From: Streptomyces sp. CG1
GTDB taxonomy: Bacteria > Actinomycetota > Actinomycetes > Streptomycetales > Streptomycetaceae
Assembly (NCBI RefSeq): GCF_041080625.1
Contig: NZ_CP163518.1
Span: forward strand, 10,719,501-10,783,500
DNA: 64,000 nucleotides
Direction: 5' to 3'
The translations under genes and the position numbers were made by a program. Below are positions 49,604 through 59,868 of this stretch, piece after piece (the stretch's first letter is position 1; each line of letters begins with the position of its first letter). The notes below the pieces were generated by a model. It saw nothing but the letters and a program-made list of their open reading frames with translations, did not search any database and was not told the origin of the DNA.

Positions 49604-50460
49604 TCACCGGCGGTGGCGGCGTGGGATCTCAGCCGCCGCAGGGCCGATACCGGGGATGGCGTCCAGGTTCTCGACGTCCTTGTTGTGCTCCAGACGGGTC
49701 AGTAGCGTGGTGATCCGCTGGTCTAACTGGTCGGCCATGGCGGTGAGGCGGTCGATCTCGTTGAGGTAGTGCCGGCACATGAACGCGTGGTGCTCGGTGA
49801 ACGTACCGTCCAGTGCCTCAACCAGGGCCGGGATTTTACTGCGGGCCCGCCGGATGGCCAGGTCGGCCAGCACATGGGGGTCACGCTCGCCGCCGATCAG
49901 CGCGTCGATGATGGCACGTCCGCTGGCTCCGGTGATGTCGCTGAGCACCGAGGACAGCTTCATCCCGGTTTCCTCGAGTTCCTTCTCCAGCCGCTGGACC
50001 TCCTGCCCGCCTGCCGTGATCAGCTGCGGGCGGCGGCAGGTCAGGTCCCGCAGTTCGCGGATCTCCCGCTCGGGCATGAAGGAGCCCATCACCATGCCCG
50101 AGGCGCCCGCGCGGGCCAGGAACGCGGCGTCGCTGGGGTCGCTCTTGCGCCCCCGAATACCCTTGAGATGGACCGGGTTGACCAGCATCAGGTTGAGGTG
50201 CGGCTGCAACGTGTAGTAGAGGTGGCGCCAATAGTCCGAGGTGGCCTCGAGCACCACCACCTCGACCCGGCGCTCGAGCACCCAGCCAGCAGCCGCCGGA
50301 TCTCGGCCGGGGTGGTGGCGAACCGCTCGGTCTCCAGCGTCCAGGTCCCGGGCCGCTTCGAGCACAGCGTGCCTACGCACGCCAGCAGGAACCGCTTGCC
50401 CAGATCCAGCCCCGCCGCCCGCAGATAGAGGACCTCGTCCTTCACATCCTGTCTGGCCAT
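49604..50460 (-). pseudogene. IS110-family transposase, copy 2, truncated and frameshifted
   Basis: MARQDVKDEVLYLRAAGLDL and ERFATTPAEIRRLLAG lie in one frame; after a shift near 50285 the second frame gives EVVVLEATSDYWRHLYYTLQ, HLKGIRGRKSDPSDAAFLA and HNKDVENLDAIPGIGPAAAE. Homology stops at AAAE, so the C-terminal Transposase_20 half with the catalytic serine is missing. Confidence 0.85.
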
Positions 50461-50778
50461 CGCCGCGTCCCTCCCGCACGCGTGCCGATCGAACAGGCGC
50501 CCGGAGGGATCCGGGAAGTCGCTGAGTCTGACACACGCGCTGCCGGTCACCATGGTGGCCGTGGCGCAAACAGAAGTCCGCTAGCGGATCCCCATCGCCA
50601 CCCTGTTGGGCGAGCTGACCGGCATCCCAGAGTCTTCGGCTTACCGGGCGCCCGCCCCGAATTTCCTCTCACCGAGGAGGCAAGCGCAGCCGGCCTGGCG
50701 CACCTGTTGGCGAATCAGTAGCCGGGGCTCCGTCCCAGCGACCTCACGGCCGGAGCCCCTACGCATGATCCGGCCTCG
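50461..50778. other. intergenic region
   Basis: No supported gene. A short plus-strand tail ending GLAHLLANQ at ~50721 may be the last residues of a lost gene. The last ~40 bp probably hold the transcription end of the cold shock gene. Confidence 0.4.
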
Positions 50779-50985
50779 TCACTTCTGCCGAACGACGTTC
50801 TCCGCCTGCGGCCCCTTCGGCCCCTGCGTCACCTCGTACTCGACCCTGTCGCCCTCGTACAGCTCCTTGAACCCGGTGGACTGGATGGCCGAGAAATGGA
50901 CGAACACGTCCGGTCCGCCGTCATCCTGCTGGATGAACCCGAATCCCTTATCGACGTTGAACCACTTCACTACGCCTGTTGCCAT
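50779..50985 (-). CDS. CspA-family cold shock protein
   Basis: The protein has 68 residues, typical length for the family. RNA-binding motifs RNP1 (KGFGFIQ) and RNP2 (VFVHF) are present in [20 protein letters not shown] and [10 protein letters not shown], ending [10 protein letters not shown]. It binds single-stranded RNA/DNA and acts as an RNA chaperone. AAGGAGAG lies ~10 bases before the ATG at 50983-50985. The ~200-bp upstream region (50986-51248) is noncoding and could be a long leader as in other csp genes. Confidence 0.95.
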   Translation of the reverse strand: MATGVVKWFNVDKGFGFIQQDDGGPDVFVHFSAIQSTGFKELYEGDRVEYEVTQGPKGPQAENVVRQK

Positions 50986-51248
50986 CGATATGTGCCTCTC
51001 CTTCAACGCCGCCGCACGAGCGACACCCAAGGCCAAGACAGCTCCCTGCTGCCTGCCTTCACGCTTGAATACCCTCAGGGACTGGAACTCCAAGCATCGG
51101 CAGACAGCAATTCGCCAAGGGCGGACAACGGTCCACACCCCGACACCGCCGAACTCTTCAGTGCAGCAGGAGCAGAACCACCACGGAAAGTCCCCACGGT
51201 TCCGTCGCCGTTAGAACCTCAACACGGACTTTCGCGACAGGCTCTCAT

Positions 51249-53333
51249 CTAATGGGAGGGGAGGACTTTGGTGGCGCCGATCCTTCGGCCGAAGAGGAAC
51301 GCGAGACCGTAGAGGGTCGCCGTGACGATAAGGAGCGCACGGTAACCGGTGATGAGCGCCGTGTACTCGAGTGCCCCGCCGATCATTGCACCCAGCAGGT
51401 TCGCGCCGAACGCGGAGGTCGAATCCTGGACGCTTTTGAAGCGGGCGGCGAAGACGAGGTTGGCAATGAAGATCGGCGCGAACGCGATGGAGGCGGCCGC
51501 GAGGAAACGCGGCACCGGGGAGAGGGCGAGCAAGGCGTCTGCGGGTACCAGCCAGGCGACCGCCAGGGCTGCCATCAGGGCGCCGTAGAGTGCAGGCGTA
51601 GGTCGCAGGCGCAGCTGGCGAGCAGTCTCGATTGCGGCCGCTACGCTGAGAAGGACTCCGGCGAAGACGAGGGAGTTGACGAACCAGGTCGTCCCGAACA
51701 GTAGCGCGAATTGGACGACGTTCTTGGTTTCCAACAGCAGGAACGCGCCGCCCATGAACATGAGGTCGAGGTAGCGGGTCATGCGCCGGAGGACCCCGCC
51801 GGCCGCGCGCACGAGGAAGAGCGAGGCGGCCAGGATGAGTGCCAGCGTCCACAGATAAAACGGCGGGATGGTGTTGGTAGGCAGGTAGGGGAAAGGGTGA
51901 TCGTCGGTGGCAGGTGCGCTTGCCTGGCCATGCCAGACCGTTGAGCAGGACGGGGTGGGTCCCGAAATGGTGTTGGTGAGAACGGCCCGATTTCGGCCGC
52001 CCAGGGCGTCTGTGATCTCGGCGCAGGGAAAACGGCCATACACGGCGGTGAGGGTGCCCGCGAACCGGTCGAGCAGGAATGGCTCGTAGTAGTTGTACAT
52101 CGCGAATGTGCCGGTGGGACGCAGGTGGGCCTTGGCTTCACGGATCGACTGCTCCGTTAGCAGGTAATTCTCCAGGCGTAGGTTCGACTGGCCGGGCAGG
52201 AGCGTGAGCGAGTCGGGCAGTGCGAACAAGATCAGATCGTAGCGTTGGTGGGTTTGTTGCAGGTATGCGCGCCCGTCTGTGATGTGCACGCTGACCCGGG
52301 GGTTCTGGTAGGGGTGGTCGGGGTGATGGGCAGCTCCGAGCTGCTGCAGGACAGGGTCAATCTCCACCGCATCGACGTGCTTGGCCCCCTCGGACAGGGC
52401 GACGGCCACGTCGTTGCCGGTACCCGCGCCCACGACCAGCACGTTGTTCAGCGAGGCCGGGTCCACATGACGGTAGGGAAGGAAATAGAAACCGTGCTCT
52501 GACGTGACCGAGTACGCCGTCTGATGCGGGATGTTGTTGGCCCATACCTTCAAGACACCGGGCGATGGCTGAGTGGTCGTCACCTTGTAGTACGGCGACC
52601 AGTAGGTGTTGGGGACGACTGACTCCACGGCAAGCAGCGTCACCATCACCACCAGCGAGACCCCCGTGGCTAGCGCCTGCCACCAGCGCCGCCGTCCGAG
52701 CAGGACGGCGAATCCGGCCGCAGTGATCAGCCCCCACGCGACCGGAGGAAGATCCAGGAACGCGATACCGGAGAAGACGGTGATGCCCGCGATGCTGCCG
52801 AGGATGTCAAGCCGGTAGGCGGCAAGGGGGCGGAAGCGGGCGAAGGTGCGGGCCACTCCTTCGCCGATGCCTGCCATCACGAGCACCGTGAGCAGAAAGA
52901 TCACCGGCAGGCTGATCCACTTGGGGAGCGGCGCCTCACCGTTCCGGCCCTGAAGCGTGAAGAGCTGGGTCAGCTTGACGGGGTACGCGAGCACGAATGC
53001 GACCAGAGCGGCAAGGGCGGGTGCTGCCCACAAGGACAGGTCGTGTCGGGACTTAGCCCGTAGAAAGCCCACCCCGATGCCAAGGAAGCTGGCGAGCAGA
53101 ACAAAATTAGTGACGTAGGCCAAATGGACGTTGTTGGCAGCGGTCCAGCGAATCAGCGCCAGTTCTGTGAACAGCATCAGAAAACTGAGACAGACCAGTC
53201 GCACTCTGACGGCAAGGGTTGGTTGCTCCAATTCCGGATGTGGATGGGGGGCTTGCGCGAGCCCTGTCAGAGTCTGCGGTCCACCGTCTTCGCCCCTCGA
53301 TGGGGCGGCGTCGTCTTGGCTCATGGACAGCAC
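51249..53333 (-). CDS. membrane-embedded spermidine synthase-like protein
   Basis: The protein has 694 residues. About seven transmembrane helices occupy residues 35-265 (LVCLSFLMLFTELALI, FVLLASFLGIGVGFL). A SAM-dependent aminopropyltransferase-like domain follows around 295-440, with VLVVGAGTGNDVAVALSEGA, DAVEIDPVLQQLG and YDLILFALPDSL. The C-terminal third is again membrane-spanning (LILAASLFLVRAAGG, LMFMGGAFLLLETKN). Proteins of this build are not proven polyamine synthases; some act in lipid or sugar modification. The first start is GTG at 53333; ATG at 53324 is also plausible. No operon partner. Confidence 0.85.
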   Translation of the reverse strand: MLSMSQDDAAPSRGEDGGPQTLTGLAQAPHPHPELEQPTLAVRVRLVCLSFLMLFTELALIRWTAANNVHLAYVTNFVLLASFLGIGVGFLRAKSRHDLSLWAAPALAALVAFVLAYPVKLTQLFTLQGRNGEAPLPKWISLPVIFLLTVLVMAGIGEGVARTFARFRPLAAYRLDILGSIAGITVFSGIAFLDLPPVAWGLITAAGFAVLLGRRRWWQALATGVSLVVMVTLLAVESVVPNTYWSPYYKVTTTQPSPGVLKVWANNIPHQTAYSVTSEHGFYFLPYRHVDPASLNNVLVVGAGTGNDVAVALSEGAKHVDAVEIDPVLQQLGAAHHPDHPYQNPRVSVHITDGRAYLQQTHQRYDLILFALPDSLTLLPGQSNLRLENYLLTEQSIREAKAHLRPTGTFAMYNYYEPFLLDRFAGTLTAVYGRFPCAEITDALGGRNRAVLTNTISGPTPSCSTVWHGQASAPATDDHPFPYLPTNTIPPFYLWTLALILAASLFLVRAAGGVLRRMTRYLDLMFMGGAFLLLETKNVVQFALLFGTTWFVNSLVFAGVLLSVAAAIETARQLRLRPTPALYGALMAALAVAWLVPADALLALSPVPRFLAAASIAFAPIFIANLVFAARFKSVQDSTSAFGANLLGAMIGGALEYTALITGYRALLIVTATLYGLAFLFGRRIGATKVLPSH

Positions 53334-53490
53334 AGTGCGGCAACCAGGGAGATTCTGCGACTTTTACGACGCTGCACGGCAGCGGTCAATATCATGTTGC
53401 TGTTACCTACATGAACGTCCTGGAGGGATGGGTGACAGGGGTCCGGCCCTGGATCCTGGCACTTTCGGGTCACGCCCGCTTGCTCCTATG

Positions 53491-54544
53491 TCAAGCAGCT
53501 GCTGCGAGGTGGATCTGTGGCTCCTCGGCATTGCGAGCGTCGCGGCGCAAGGCCCGGTAGACGACGTCGGAAAGCCTGCGTTTGAGGACGCGGATTGATT
53601 CGGTGCTGGTGTCCCCGGCCTGGCGGCGGCGCTGTAGGTAGTCTCGTGCTTCGGGGTGGTAGTGGGCTTGCGTGATCGCGATACGGTGTAGTGCGACGTT
53701 GAGCTGGCGGTTTCCCATGCGGCTGAGGCGGTGTCGTTCGCGGTTGCCGGACCACACGGGCAGAGGCGCGGTCCCGTTGTGCCGTGCGTATGCGCTCTTC
53801 GACTTGAAGCGTGTGACCCCGGCGGTCTCTCCGAGGATCTTTGCCGCGGTGAGAGCACCGCAGCCGGGAATCTCCAAAAGAGCCGGGGCCAGTCGGTTGA
53901 CCAGGGCGGTGATCTCGGCTTCCAGGTCCCGGACGGTCGCGGTGATCTCTCGGCAGCGGGCCAGCAGTTGCCTGGCCAGGCGTGCGACGAGGCCGTTTCG
54001 CCCGTCGGGGAAGGCCGCCACGGAGAGTGCCTGCCTGGGCTGGGTGAGAGTGCGTGCTGGAGGGTCGAATGCCGGGTCCAGTTCGTGCAGGTGCCAGCGC
54101 AACCGGTTGATCACGCGGGTGCGTTCGGCGACCAGGTCGTCGCGGTGGTCCATGAGCAGGCGCACGTCCCTGCTCGCGTCCTCCAGGTGCGCGGTGGGCA
54201 GGTCCGGTTCCCGCAGCGCCGCTCGGGCTGCGGCCAGCGCGTCTATGGGGTCGGACTTGCCGTAGGTGCGGGCGGCGGTGCGGCAGTGGGCCATGAGTTT
54301 GGGCGAGACGCGCACGATCCGCTCGCCGGCGGCGAGGAGGTCTCCCTCGAGACGGCGTGAGAGCTGACGGCAGATCTTCCACCGCCCACGTGCGGTCTTC
54401 GCCGAAGCGACGGGCCCAGGCGAGCAAGCGCAGGTGATCGGGGCTGGTGGTGCCAGTTGTGTGACTGCCGAGCTCGCGTCCGTGCTCGTCAACCGCGACT
54501 GCCGTGTGGTTGCGCTTATGGGTGTCGACGCCGAAGATCACCAT
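53491..54544 (-). pseudogene. IS110-family transposase, copy 3, single frameshift
   Basis: MVIFGVDTHKRNHTAVAVDE to RTWAVEDL lies in the first frame; the second, from ~54370, contains QLSRRLEGDLLAAGERIVRV, TYGKSDPIDALAAARAALRE, IPGCGALTAAKILGETAGVT and RHNGTAPLPVWSGNRERHRL, and runs to the stop at 53491. The whole length is present. A one-base change near 54370 is the only visible lesion. Both IS110 domains and the DEDD motif are otherwise intact. Confidence 0.85.
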
Positions 54545-54788
54545 TGGCCCGGTCCTCCATGTCCAGTGGAAACTGCAGGACCGGCTGACGGGCACCCATC
54601 AATTCGGACGATGTCGCGCTCCTATCAAGCCACGCCATCCGGTCCGTGAGGATCCCGCGAGTCGCAGAAGCGGACCTGGCCACCACAGGGTGGGGCATGG
54701 AGTGGTCGAGCGAACTCGCGGGATCCATATAGAAGATGTCATTGATGGAGTGGTGTATCGACGGCCACTCGGTGATCTCGTTTTGAGG

Positions 54789-55246
54789 CTATGCGGTGAG
54801 TTCCGTGGGCAGGACGGTCTCGTCGGTCTCTGACTCGATCGGGTGGAGGCGGGCCTTGGCCAGCAGGTCGAGTCCCATGTAGCGGCGGGCCTCGGTCCAC
54901 TCGTCGTTCTGCTCGGCCAGCACCGCGCCGACCAGGCGGATCACGGCGGAGCGGTCGGGGAAGATCCCGACCACGTCGGTGCGGCGGCGGATCTCCTTGT
55001 TCAGCCGCTCTTGCGGGTTGTTCGACCAGATCTGCCGCCAGATCTCGCGAGGGAAGGCGGTGAAGGCCAGCAGCTCGTGCTGGGCGGCGTCGAGGTGTTC
55101 GGCGGCCTTGGGGAACTTGGCCTCCAGGGCGTCGAGGACGTGCCGCATCTGGGCCTGGACCGCATCGGAGTCGGGTTGTTCGAAGACGGTCCGAAGCAGC
55201 GTGGCGACCCAGGGCTGGGCGGACTTGGGAACGGTGACGGACGCGT
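54789..55246 (-). pseudogene. IS256-family transposase C-terminal fragment
   Basis: VPKSAQPWVATLLRTVFEQP, LEAKFPKAAEHLDAAQHELL, FPREIWRQIWSNNPQERLNK, EIRRRTDVVGIFPDRSAVIR and WTEARRYMGLDLLAKAR are typical of IS256 Transposase_mut. The catalytic Glu of NPQERLNKEIRRR is present but the DD part is missing; unrelated sequence begins upstream of 55246. Confidence 0.85.
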
Positions 55247-56123
55247 CGACATCGTCGGCTTCGGCGGCCCAGGAGTATATGTGGCCCGGAACCTCTTCCG
55301 CCGTTTCAGGACCCGATAACCGTCGGAGGGTCTCCATAGGCGCCCGGAGGTGTCCGGGCAGGTCCGGAGCACTGGCCGTGGCCAGCCGGCTCGGGGTACC
55401 CCATCGACAGGGTGTGGTCGCCTCGGCCTGGGCGGTCCGGCGAGCCGGTCATGTACGAGGCAGTCATGGCGAAGCTCTGACCGGATGTCCGGTGCTGCCC
55501 ACCGGCAGGCGTACGGATGGGCAGCACCGGAGGAGCTCAATTCCCGCAAACCGGGAGACGGGACAGGCAGCTGCGATGCCTGGCTCGAACGCCGAGCCTG
55601 CCGCCCTTGCCCACCAGGTCGGCACCGTCGCCGGAACACCGCGATCGCCGACCAGCGAGCGCCAGGGCATCTGACCAGTGGCGATCAATCTACGCTGACA
55701 CAAACCGGCGATGGTCAACCTTCTGTGGCAAGTGGCCAAGGTTCAGTGGCAAAGGACAACCCTGGACAGGCGTTCCAGCGCGCGTGCCTTACGTGCCTCA
55801 CTCGGCATCGCCCCCCTGACCTGCGGGAAGAGCCTCGGAACCCTAATACGTAGTTAGCGGAACAGGTGACGAGCCCGAAAACGCGGGGGCCCGACGGTCC
55901 GCCGCCCCGGGCACTGAAGCAATCGCTCCGGGACCTGCGGGAGACACGGCTTCGAGGCCGTGGGCGAACTGGTCATCGGGCACCCCTCGGGCGGCGGCAT
56001 CACGGCTGCCCGAACCGGCAGCGCCGCGCAGTGCTCCCGTTGGATGCGATCGGCCCCCGGCCGTTGACCTCAACCCGCGTCGCCGGAGCGGAAGCGCGAC
56101 TCACTTCGGGATGCCCGCAGGTG
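55247..56123. other. intergenic region without a supported gene
   Basis: This 877-bp stretch holds only frames of random composition. A few words such as GFEAVGELVIGHPSG (plus, ~55950) hint at a gene fragment, too short to assign. The sequence downstream of the nicotinamidase stop shows no clear terminator. Confidence 0.5.
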
Positions 56124-56720
56124 TCATCCGTCGAGGACGACTGGTTCGCCGGTGAGTGCGACGCCTGCCTGGCGTAGTTCCTCGATGGCGCGGTCGGTGG
56201 TGTCGGTGGCGACGCCGGCGGTGTAGTCGAGCAGCACACGTACGGCGAAGCCGGCTTTCGCGCCGTCCAGCGCGGTGGCCTTCACGCAGTGGTCGGTGGC
56301 GATGCCGACGACGTCGACGTCGCCGACGCTGCGTGCGTGAAGCCATTCGGCCAGGGTTGTGCCGTCCTTGGCCGAGCCTTCGAAGCCGCTCTTTGAGGCG
56401 GAGTGTGCACCCTTGTAGAAGACCTCGTCGACGGCATCGGAAGCGGCGGTCGGTGCGAAGTGCGGGTGGAAGGTGCTTCCCTCGCTGCCGGCCACGCAGT
56501 GCACGGGGAAGGAGTTCCGGTAGTCGGGGTGGTCGGAGAAGTGGTCGCCGGGATCGATGTGGTGGTCGCGGGTGGCGACGATGTGTGCGTATTCGCTGCC
56601 GGCGGAGCGTTGGACCATCTCGGCGATGGCGCGGGCCCGGTCGGCGCCGCCTTTCACCGGGATACTGCCGCCCTCGCAGAAGTCTTTCTGCACATCGACG
56701 ACGATCAGAGCACGGCGCAC
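56124..56720 (-). CDS. pncA: nicotinamidase / isochorismatase-family amidase
   Basis: The protein has 198 residues. The catalytic triad is D9 (LIVVDVQKDF), K103 (VFYKGAHS) and C145 (GIATDHCVKAT), preceded by the cis-peptide region and metal ligands D52, H54 and H85/H87 (ATRDHHIDPGDHF; FHPHF). This matches PncA, which hydrolyses nicotinamide to nicotinate in the NAD salvage pathway. The GTG start at 56720 has GAGGAAGGG upstream. It is a single gene. Confidence 0.9.
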   Translation of the reverse strand: MRRALIVVDVQKDFCEGGSIPVKGGADRARAIAEMVQRSAGSEYAHIVATRDHHIDPGDHFSDHPDYRNSFPVHCVAGSEGSTFHPHFAPTAASDAVDEVFYKGAHSASKSGFEGSAKDGTTLAEWLHARSVGDVDVVGIATDHCVKATALDGAKAGFAVRVLLDYTAGVATDTTDRAIEELRQAGVALTGEPVVLDG

Positions 56721-56889
56721 AGCGCAATCCCTTCCTCGCAGGAACGTGCCCGTATGCCTGCCCGTCCGCTGGGAACGGACGCATCACGAGACCGTGATGC
56801 GCCCGAACGGCCCAGTCCGCACGGGTTGGCTTCGGCAGCGAGACCTGGCCCCCAAGGCGCGTGCCAGCGAGGTTTGAGTGACGTGGTGG

Positions 56890-58050
56890 TCAAGAGACTG
56901 TGGCGGCCGGTGGGGTCCATCGGCGGGTACGGGGCATCGCGCTGGAGATGCCGTAGTCCTTCTTGAGTTGTTCGGGGATGGCGTAGTGCATGACGCGTCC
57001 GCGGGTGAGAGAGGACAGCTCGAAGACGGTCGTGAGGTGGCCGAGACGGTCCAGGGCCCAGGCTCCGAGGGGGGAGCGGTCCTCGATGGCCTCCAGGACG
57101 CCGAGGAGATGGGGCACGGCCTTGACGACGGTGTCCCACGGGGTGTGCGGCACGTTGAGCCAGTCGGCGCAGGTGTCGCCGATGAGGTAGCGGATGAGAG
57201 CGGAGACGATCGGGTCGAAGAAGGTGCCGGGCACGATCTCCTCGTAGAGGTCGATGAGCTGCCGGGTCAGATGCGCGCCCTCTTCGGAAGGCCCCATGTG
57301 CCGGATCATGTACAGGTCCAGGAACTGGCGGCCCTCGTCGAGCGTCTTGGGCGCCGCGTCCTGGTCGATGCCGAGCATCGCACCGACCACCCGCCACGCG
57401 TAGTAGTAGGCTTCCGCTCCTTCCTGCGACATGTGGATGCCGAGGCGGTGCAGGCTGTCCAGCACGAGCAGGGAGAAGAACATCTGCCCGCCGATCATGT
57501 CCTCCTGACAGATCGGCATTCCCAGCGCGCCGGTGTCCCAGCGGTTCTCGCGCTTGAGGTGGTGTCGGACGGAGGCGTGCAGGAGGCGGACCTTCTGAGC
57601 GGCGGGGATGAAGCGGCTGCCGGCTTCAAAGGCATCGGGCTGCATCAGGTAGACGGTGAACTGGCCCGTCTCCGCCATACGTTTGGAGGGGTACTTGAGC
57701 CCGTGGGTGGCCGACAGCAGCTTCGCCACGTGCGGTACGACGTAGCAGGCGGGCATGGAGGCGAAGGACAGCGCGGTGGAGATGTGCACGTTGTTGTCGA
57801 TGAAGAACAGCCGGGCCTTCTCCATTTCCGTCCAGTCCACCCAGGACGGCGGGGTACGGGTGGCCTCAAGGTACTCGCGCGCCACGTCCGGCAGACCCTC
57901 TGGAAGGGGAGCACCGGCGGTCGAGACGTAGCGCATCAGGGTGTTGAACGTGCCCACCTGGCCGCGTTCGAACAGTGCGGCGACGGTGGCGTCGGCGAGT
58001 TCGTCACCGGCCTGCCGCAGGGCGTCCATCGATGCCTCGGTGCATGTCAT
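56890..58050 (-). CDS. MpaB-like oxygenase (DUF2236 family)
   Basis: The protein has 386 residues. The layout with RLFFIDNNVHISTALSFASM, YPSKRMAETGQFTVYLM, VRLLHASVRHHLKR and FSLLVLDSLHRLGI, then YYYAWRVVGAMLGID, follows the DUF2236/MpaB/latex-clearing haem oxygenase family, with histidines in place for haem binding (VRHH near 181). AAGGAG lies before the ATG. It sits 97 bases downstream of the prenyl diphosphate synthase gene in the same direction, so its substrate may be an isoprenoid (inference). Confidence 0.75.
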   Translation of the reverse strand: MTCTEASMDALRQAGDELADATVAALFERGQVGTFNTLMRYVSTAGAPLPEGLPDVAREYLEATRTPPSWVDWTEMEKARLFFIDNNVHISTALSFASMPACYVVPHVAKLLSATHGLKYPSKRMAETGQFTVYLMQPDAFEAGSRFIPAAQKVRLLHASVRHHLKRENRWDTGALGMPICQEDMIGGQMFFSLLVLDSLHRLGIHMSQEGAEAYYYAWRVVGAMLGIDQDAAPKTLDEGRQFLDLYMIRHMGPSEEGAHLTRQLIDLYEEIVPGTFFDPIVSALIRYLIGDTCADWLNVPHTPWDTVVKAVPHLLGVLEAIEDRSPLGAWALDRLGHLTTVFELSSLTRGRVMHYAIPEQLKKDYGISSAMPRTRRWTPPAATVS

Positions 58051-58147
58051 GGCGGGGCTCCTTGTCTTCCACGGGATCGTTCATGAGCGGCGGGAGGGAC
58101 AGCGGCCGGACATGGCAGCGGGGTTGCGCCACCTCAGGTGCAAAGGG

Positions 58148-59200
58148 TCAACAGAGGCGGTCCGCCGCCGACTGCGCCAGCGCGGTCAGGGCAGCGTCGG
58201 CGTGCGTGGGGGCATCCAGCTCGTGAAGGGCGCCGAGCGCCTCCTCGACTCGTGCGCTGATCATGGCTTCGATGCGGTCGGGTGCCTTCAGCCGGCGCAT
58301 CACCTCGCGGACCGCGTTCAGAGCATCCGCGTCCAGGCGTCGACGGCCCAGCAGGGCGTGCAGCCACTCGCGGTCGTCGTCGCCGGCGAGGCGCCAGGTC
58401 TCTGCCAGCAGCGCGGTGGGCCGGTGGCCGCGTACGTCGTCGGCGTTGGCCTTGCCGGTGCGCTCCGGGTCTCCGAACAGGCCGAGCAGGTCATCCCGCA
58501 GCTGGAACGCCTCGCCCAGCGGCAGCCCGTACGCGGAGTAGCCCTCACGCAGCCGCGCCCCGGCGCCGGCCAGAGCACCGCCGATCAGCAGGGGCTGCTC
58601 GACGGTGTATTTGGCGGTCTTGTAGCGGACCACCTTCAGCGACGCGGTTGTGTCCGGGCCGGCTCCGGTACGCAGAATCTCCAGGCACTCGCCCGCGACC
58701 AGTTCGCGGGCCATCACCGACCACAGAGGGCGGGCGCGGGCGAGGTAAGCGGCGGGCAGACCGCTGGTGGCGAACAACTGCCCGGCCAGTGCCATCAGCA
58801 GGTCACCCACCAGCATCGCCAGCGACCTCGCGGCTGCCACACCTCGCGGACGACGCCGTACGGCGCCGCGTAGAGCGACATGGGCCGTGGGCCGCCCGTG
58901 CCGCAGCGGGCTGTCGTCGATGAGGTCGTCGTGCACGACCGCGGCGGCGTGCACCAGCTCCATGGACGCCGCCGCCCGCACCAGCGCACCGCTGTCCGGC
59001 TGCCCGGCCGCGCGCCAGCCCCAGTAGCAAAACGCCGCCCGCAGCCGTTTGCCGTCCGCGACCGCGGCCTCCAGCTGCTCGGCCACCGGGCCCAGAAGCG
59101 GATCGATCGCGGCGAACCGGTCGGCCTCCTGGGCGACGAACCGGCGCACCACCTCGTCGACACGGATCTTGAACGGGGCCAGCTCCCACCGGTCAGTCAT
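58148..59200 (-). CDS. polyprenyl (geranylgeranyl-type) diphosphate synthase
   Basis: The protein has 350 residues. First Asp-rich motif is VVHDDLIDDSPLRHGRPTAH, with the GKRLRAAFCYWGW lysine-arginine region before it. Second Asp-rich motif is FQLRDDLLGLFGDPERTGK. SMELVHAAA precedes the first motif; the residues before it set chain length, here small (AAASMEL), which allows C20 or longer products. It condenses isopentenyl diphosphate with allylic diphosphates. The start ATG overlaps the upstream small gene by 8 bases, so both are coupled. A terpene cyclase is not seen in the window. Confidence 0.92.
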   Translation of the reverse strand: MTDRWELAPFKIRVDEVVRRFVAQEADRFAAIDPLLGPVAEQLEAAVADGKRLRAAFCYWGWRAAGQPDSGALVRAAASMELVHAAAVVHDDLIDDSPLRHGRPTAHVALRGAVRRRPRGVAAARSLAMLVGDLLMALAGQLFATSGLPAAYLARARPLWSVMARELVAGECLEILRTGAGPDTTASLKVVRYKTAKYTVEQPLLIGGALAGAGARLREGYSAYGLPLGEAFQLRDDLLGLFGDPERTGKANADDVRGHRPTALLAETWRLAGDDDREWLHALLGRRRLDADALNAVREVMRRLKAPDRIEAMISARVEEALGALHELDAPTHADAALTALAQSAADRLC

Positions 59201-59471
59201 CAGCAGCGGTCTTCCGGGCCAGGGCGTGCCGGGCCAGAACCTCCAGGCGGGCCGGCGGGACGGCCGCGTACCGGTCCAGCACCAGACGCCCACGCGCCGC
59301 GAGGTCGTGCTCGGCCTGCGCCGCCAGCTCAGCAGCGTCCGAGCGGCGCAGCAGTCCCCGCACCGCCCCCACGGCCGAACCCAGCGTGCTCACCGCCAGA
59401 TCGGCCAGCCCGGCCACCAGCAGCACCGCCTGCTCGTCCAAGCCCCCGCGCCGTCCCACTTCTCGTGTCAT
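59193..59471 (-). CDS. small protein coupled to the prenyl synthase
   Basis: The protein has 92 residues with a hydrophobic helix (about 14-32, QAVLLVAGLADLAVSTLGSA) and a charged amphipathic helix (RRSDAAELAAQAEHDLAARG). It ends within the start of the prenyl diphosphate synthase gene (TGA overlapping ATGACTGACC), so translation is probably coupled. It may tether or regulate the synthase at the membrane (inference). I recognise no named family. Confidence 0.7.
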   Translation of the reverse strand: MTREVGRRGGLDEQAVLLVAGLADLAVSTLGSAVGAVRGLLRRSDAAELAAQAEHDLAARGRLVLDRYAAVPPARLEVLARHALARKTAADD

Positions 59472-59868
59472 GCTCTTCCCCCACCCACAGCACATCCCGG
59501 CGGCGCCGGTCACAGGCCGTCCGTTCGAGCATCGCGTCACCCCAGGCGCTAACACCGAAGAACTCACGATCGAGTGATCACATCGATCGGCCGTACGGAT
59601 CACCGCTGCTGCAGTCCCGCGCCCCATGCCAAGCAACGACCAAATGCTTGAGCTCTATGGCCTGTTCAAGCAGGGCATTCGACGCGGCGGCGAGCAGGGC
59701 GAACCGCCAGGGCACAGGGGAAAGCCATCGGCGGGCGGGTGTCGGGGAGAGATCCATGCGGCCGCCCCCGGCAGAGGGTGCCCGCCCCTACGGAACTGGC
59801 CACGGAGTGACCGGCTGATCTCTGTCCCTGGACAGAGGCGGTTGACTGCCCTCCCCGGCTAGGGTCGG
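59472..59868. other. intergenic region between divergent units
   Basis: No supported gene. It must contain the promoter of the prenyl synthase operon on the left; no boxes could be fixed. Confidence 0.5.
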
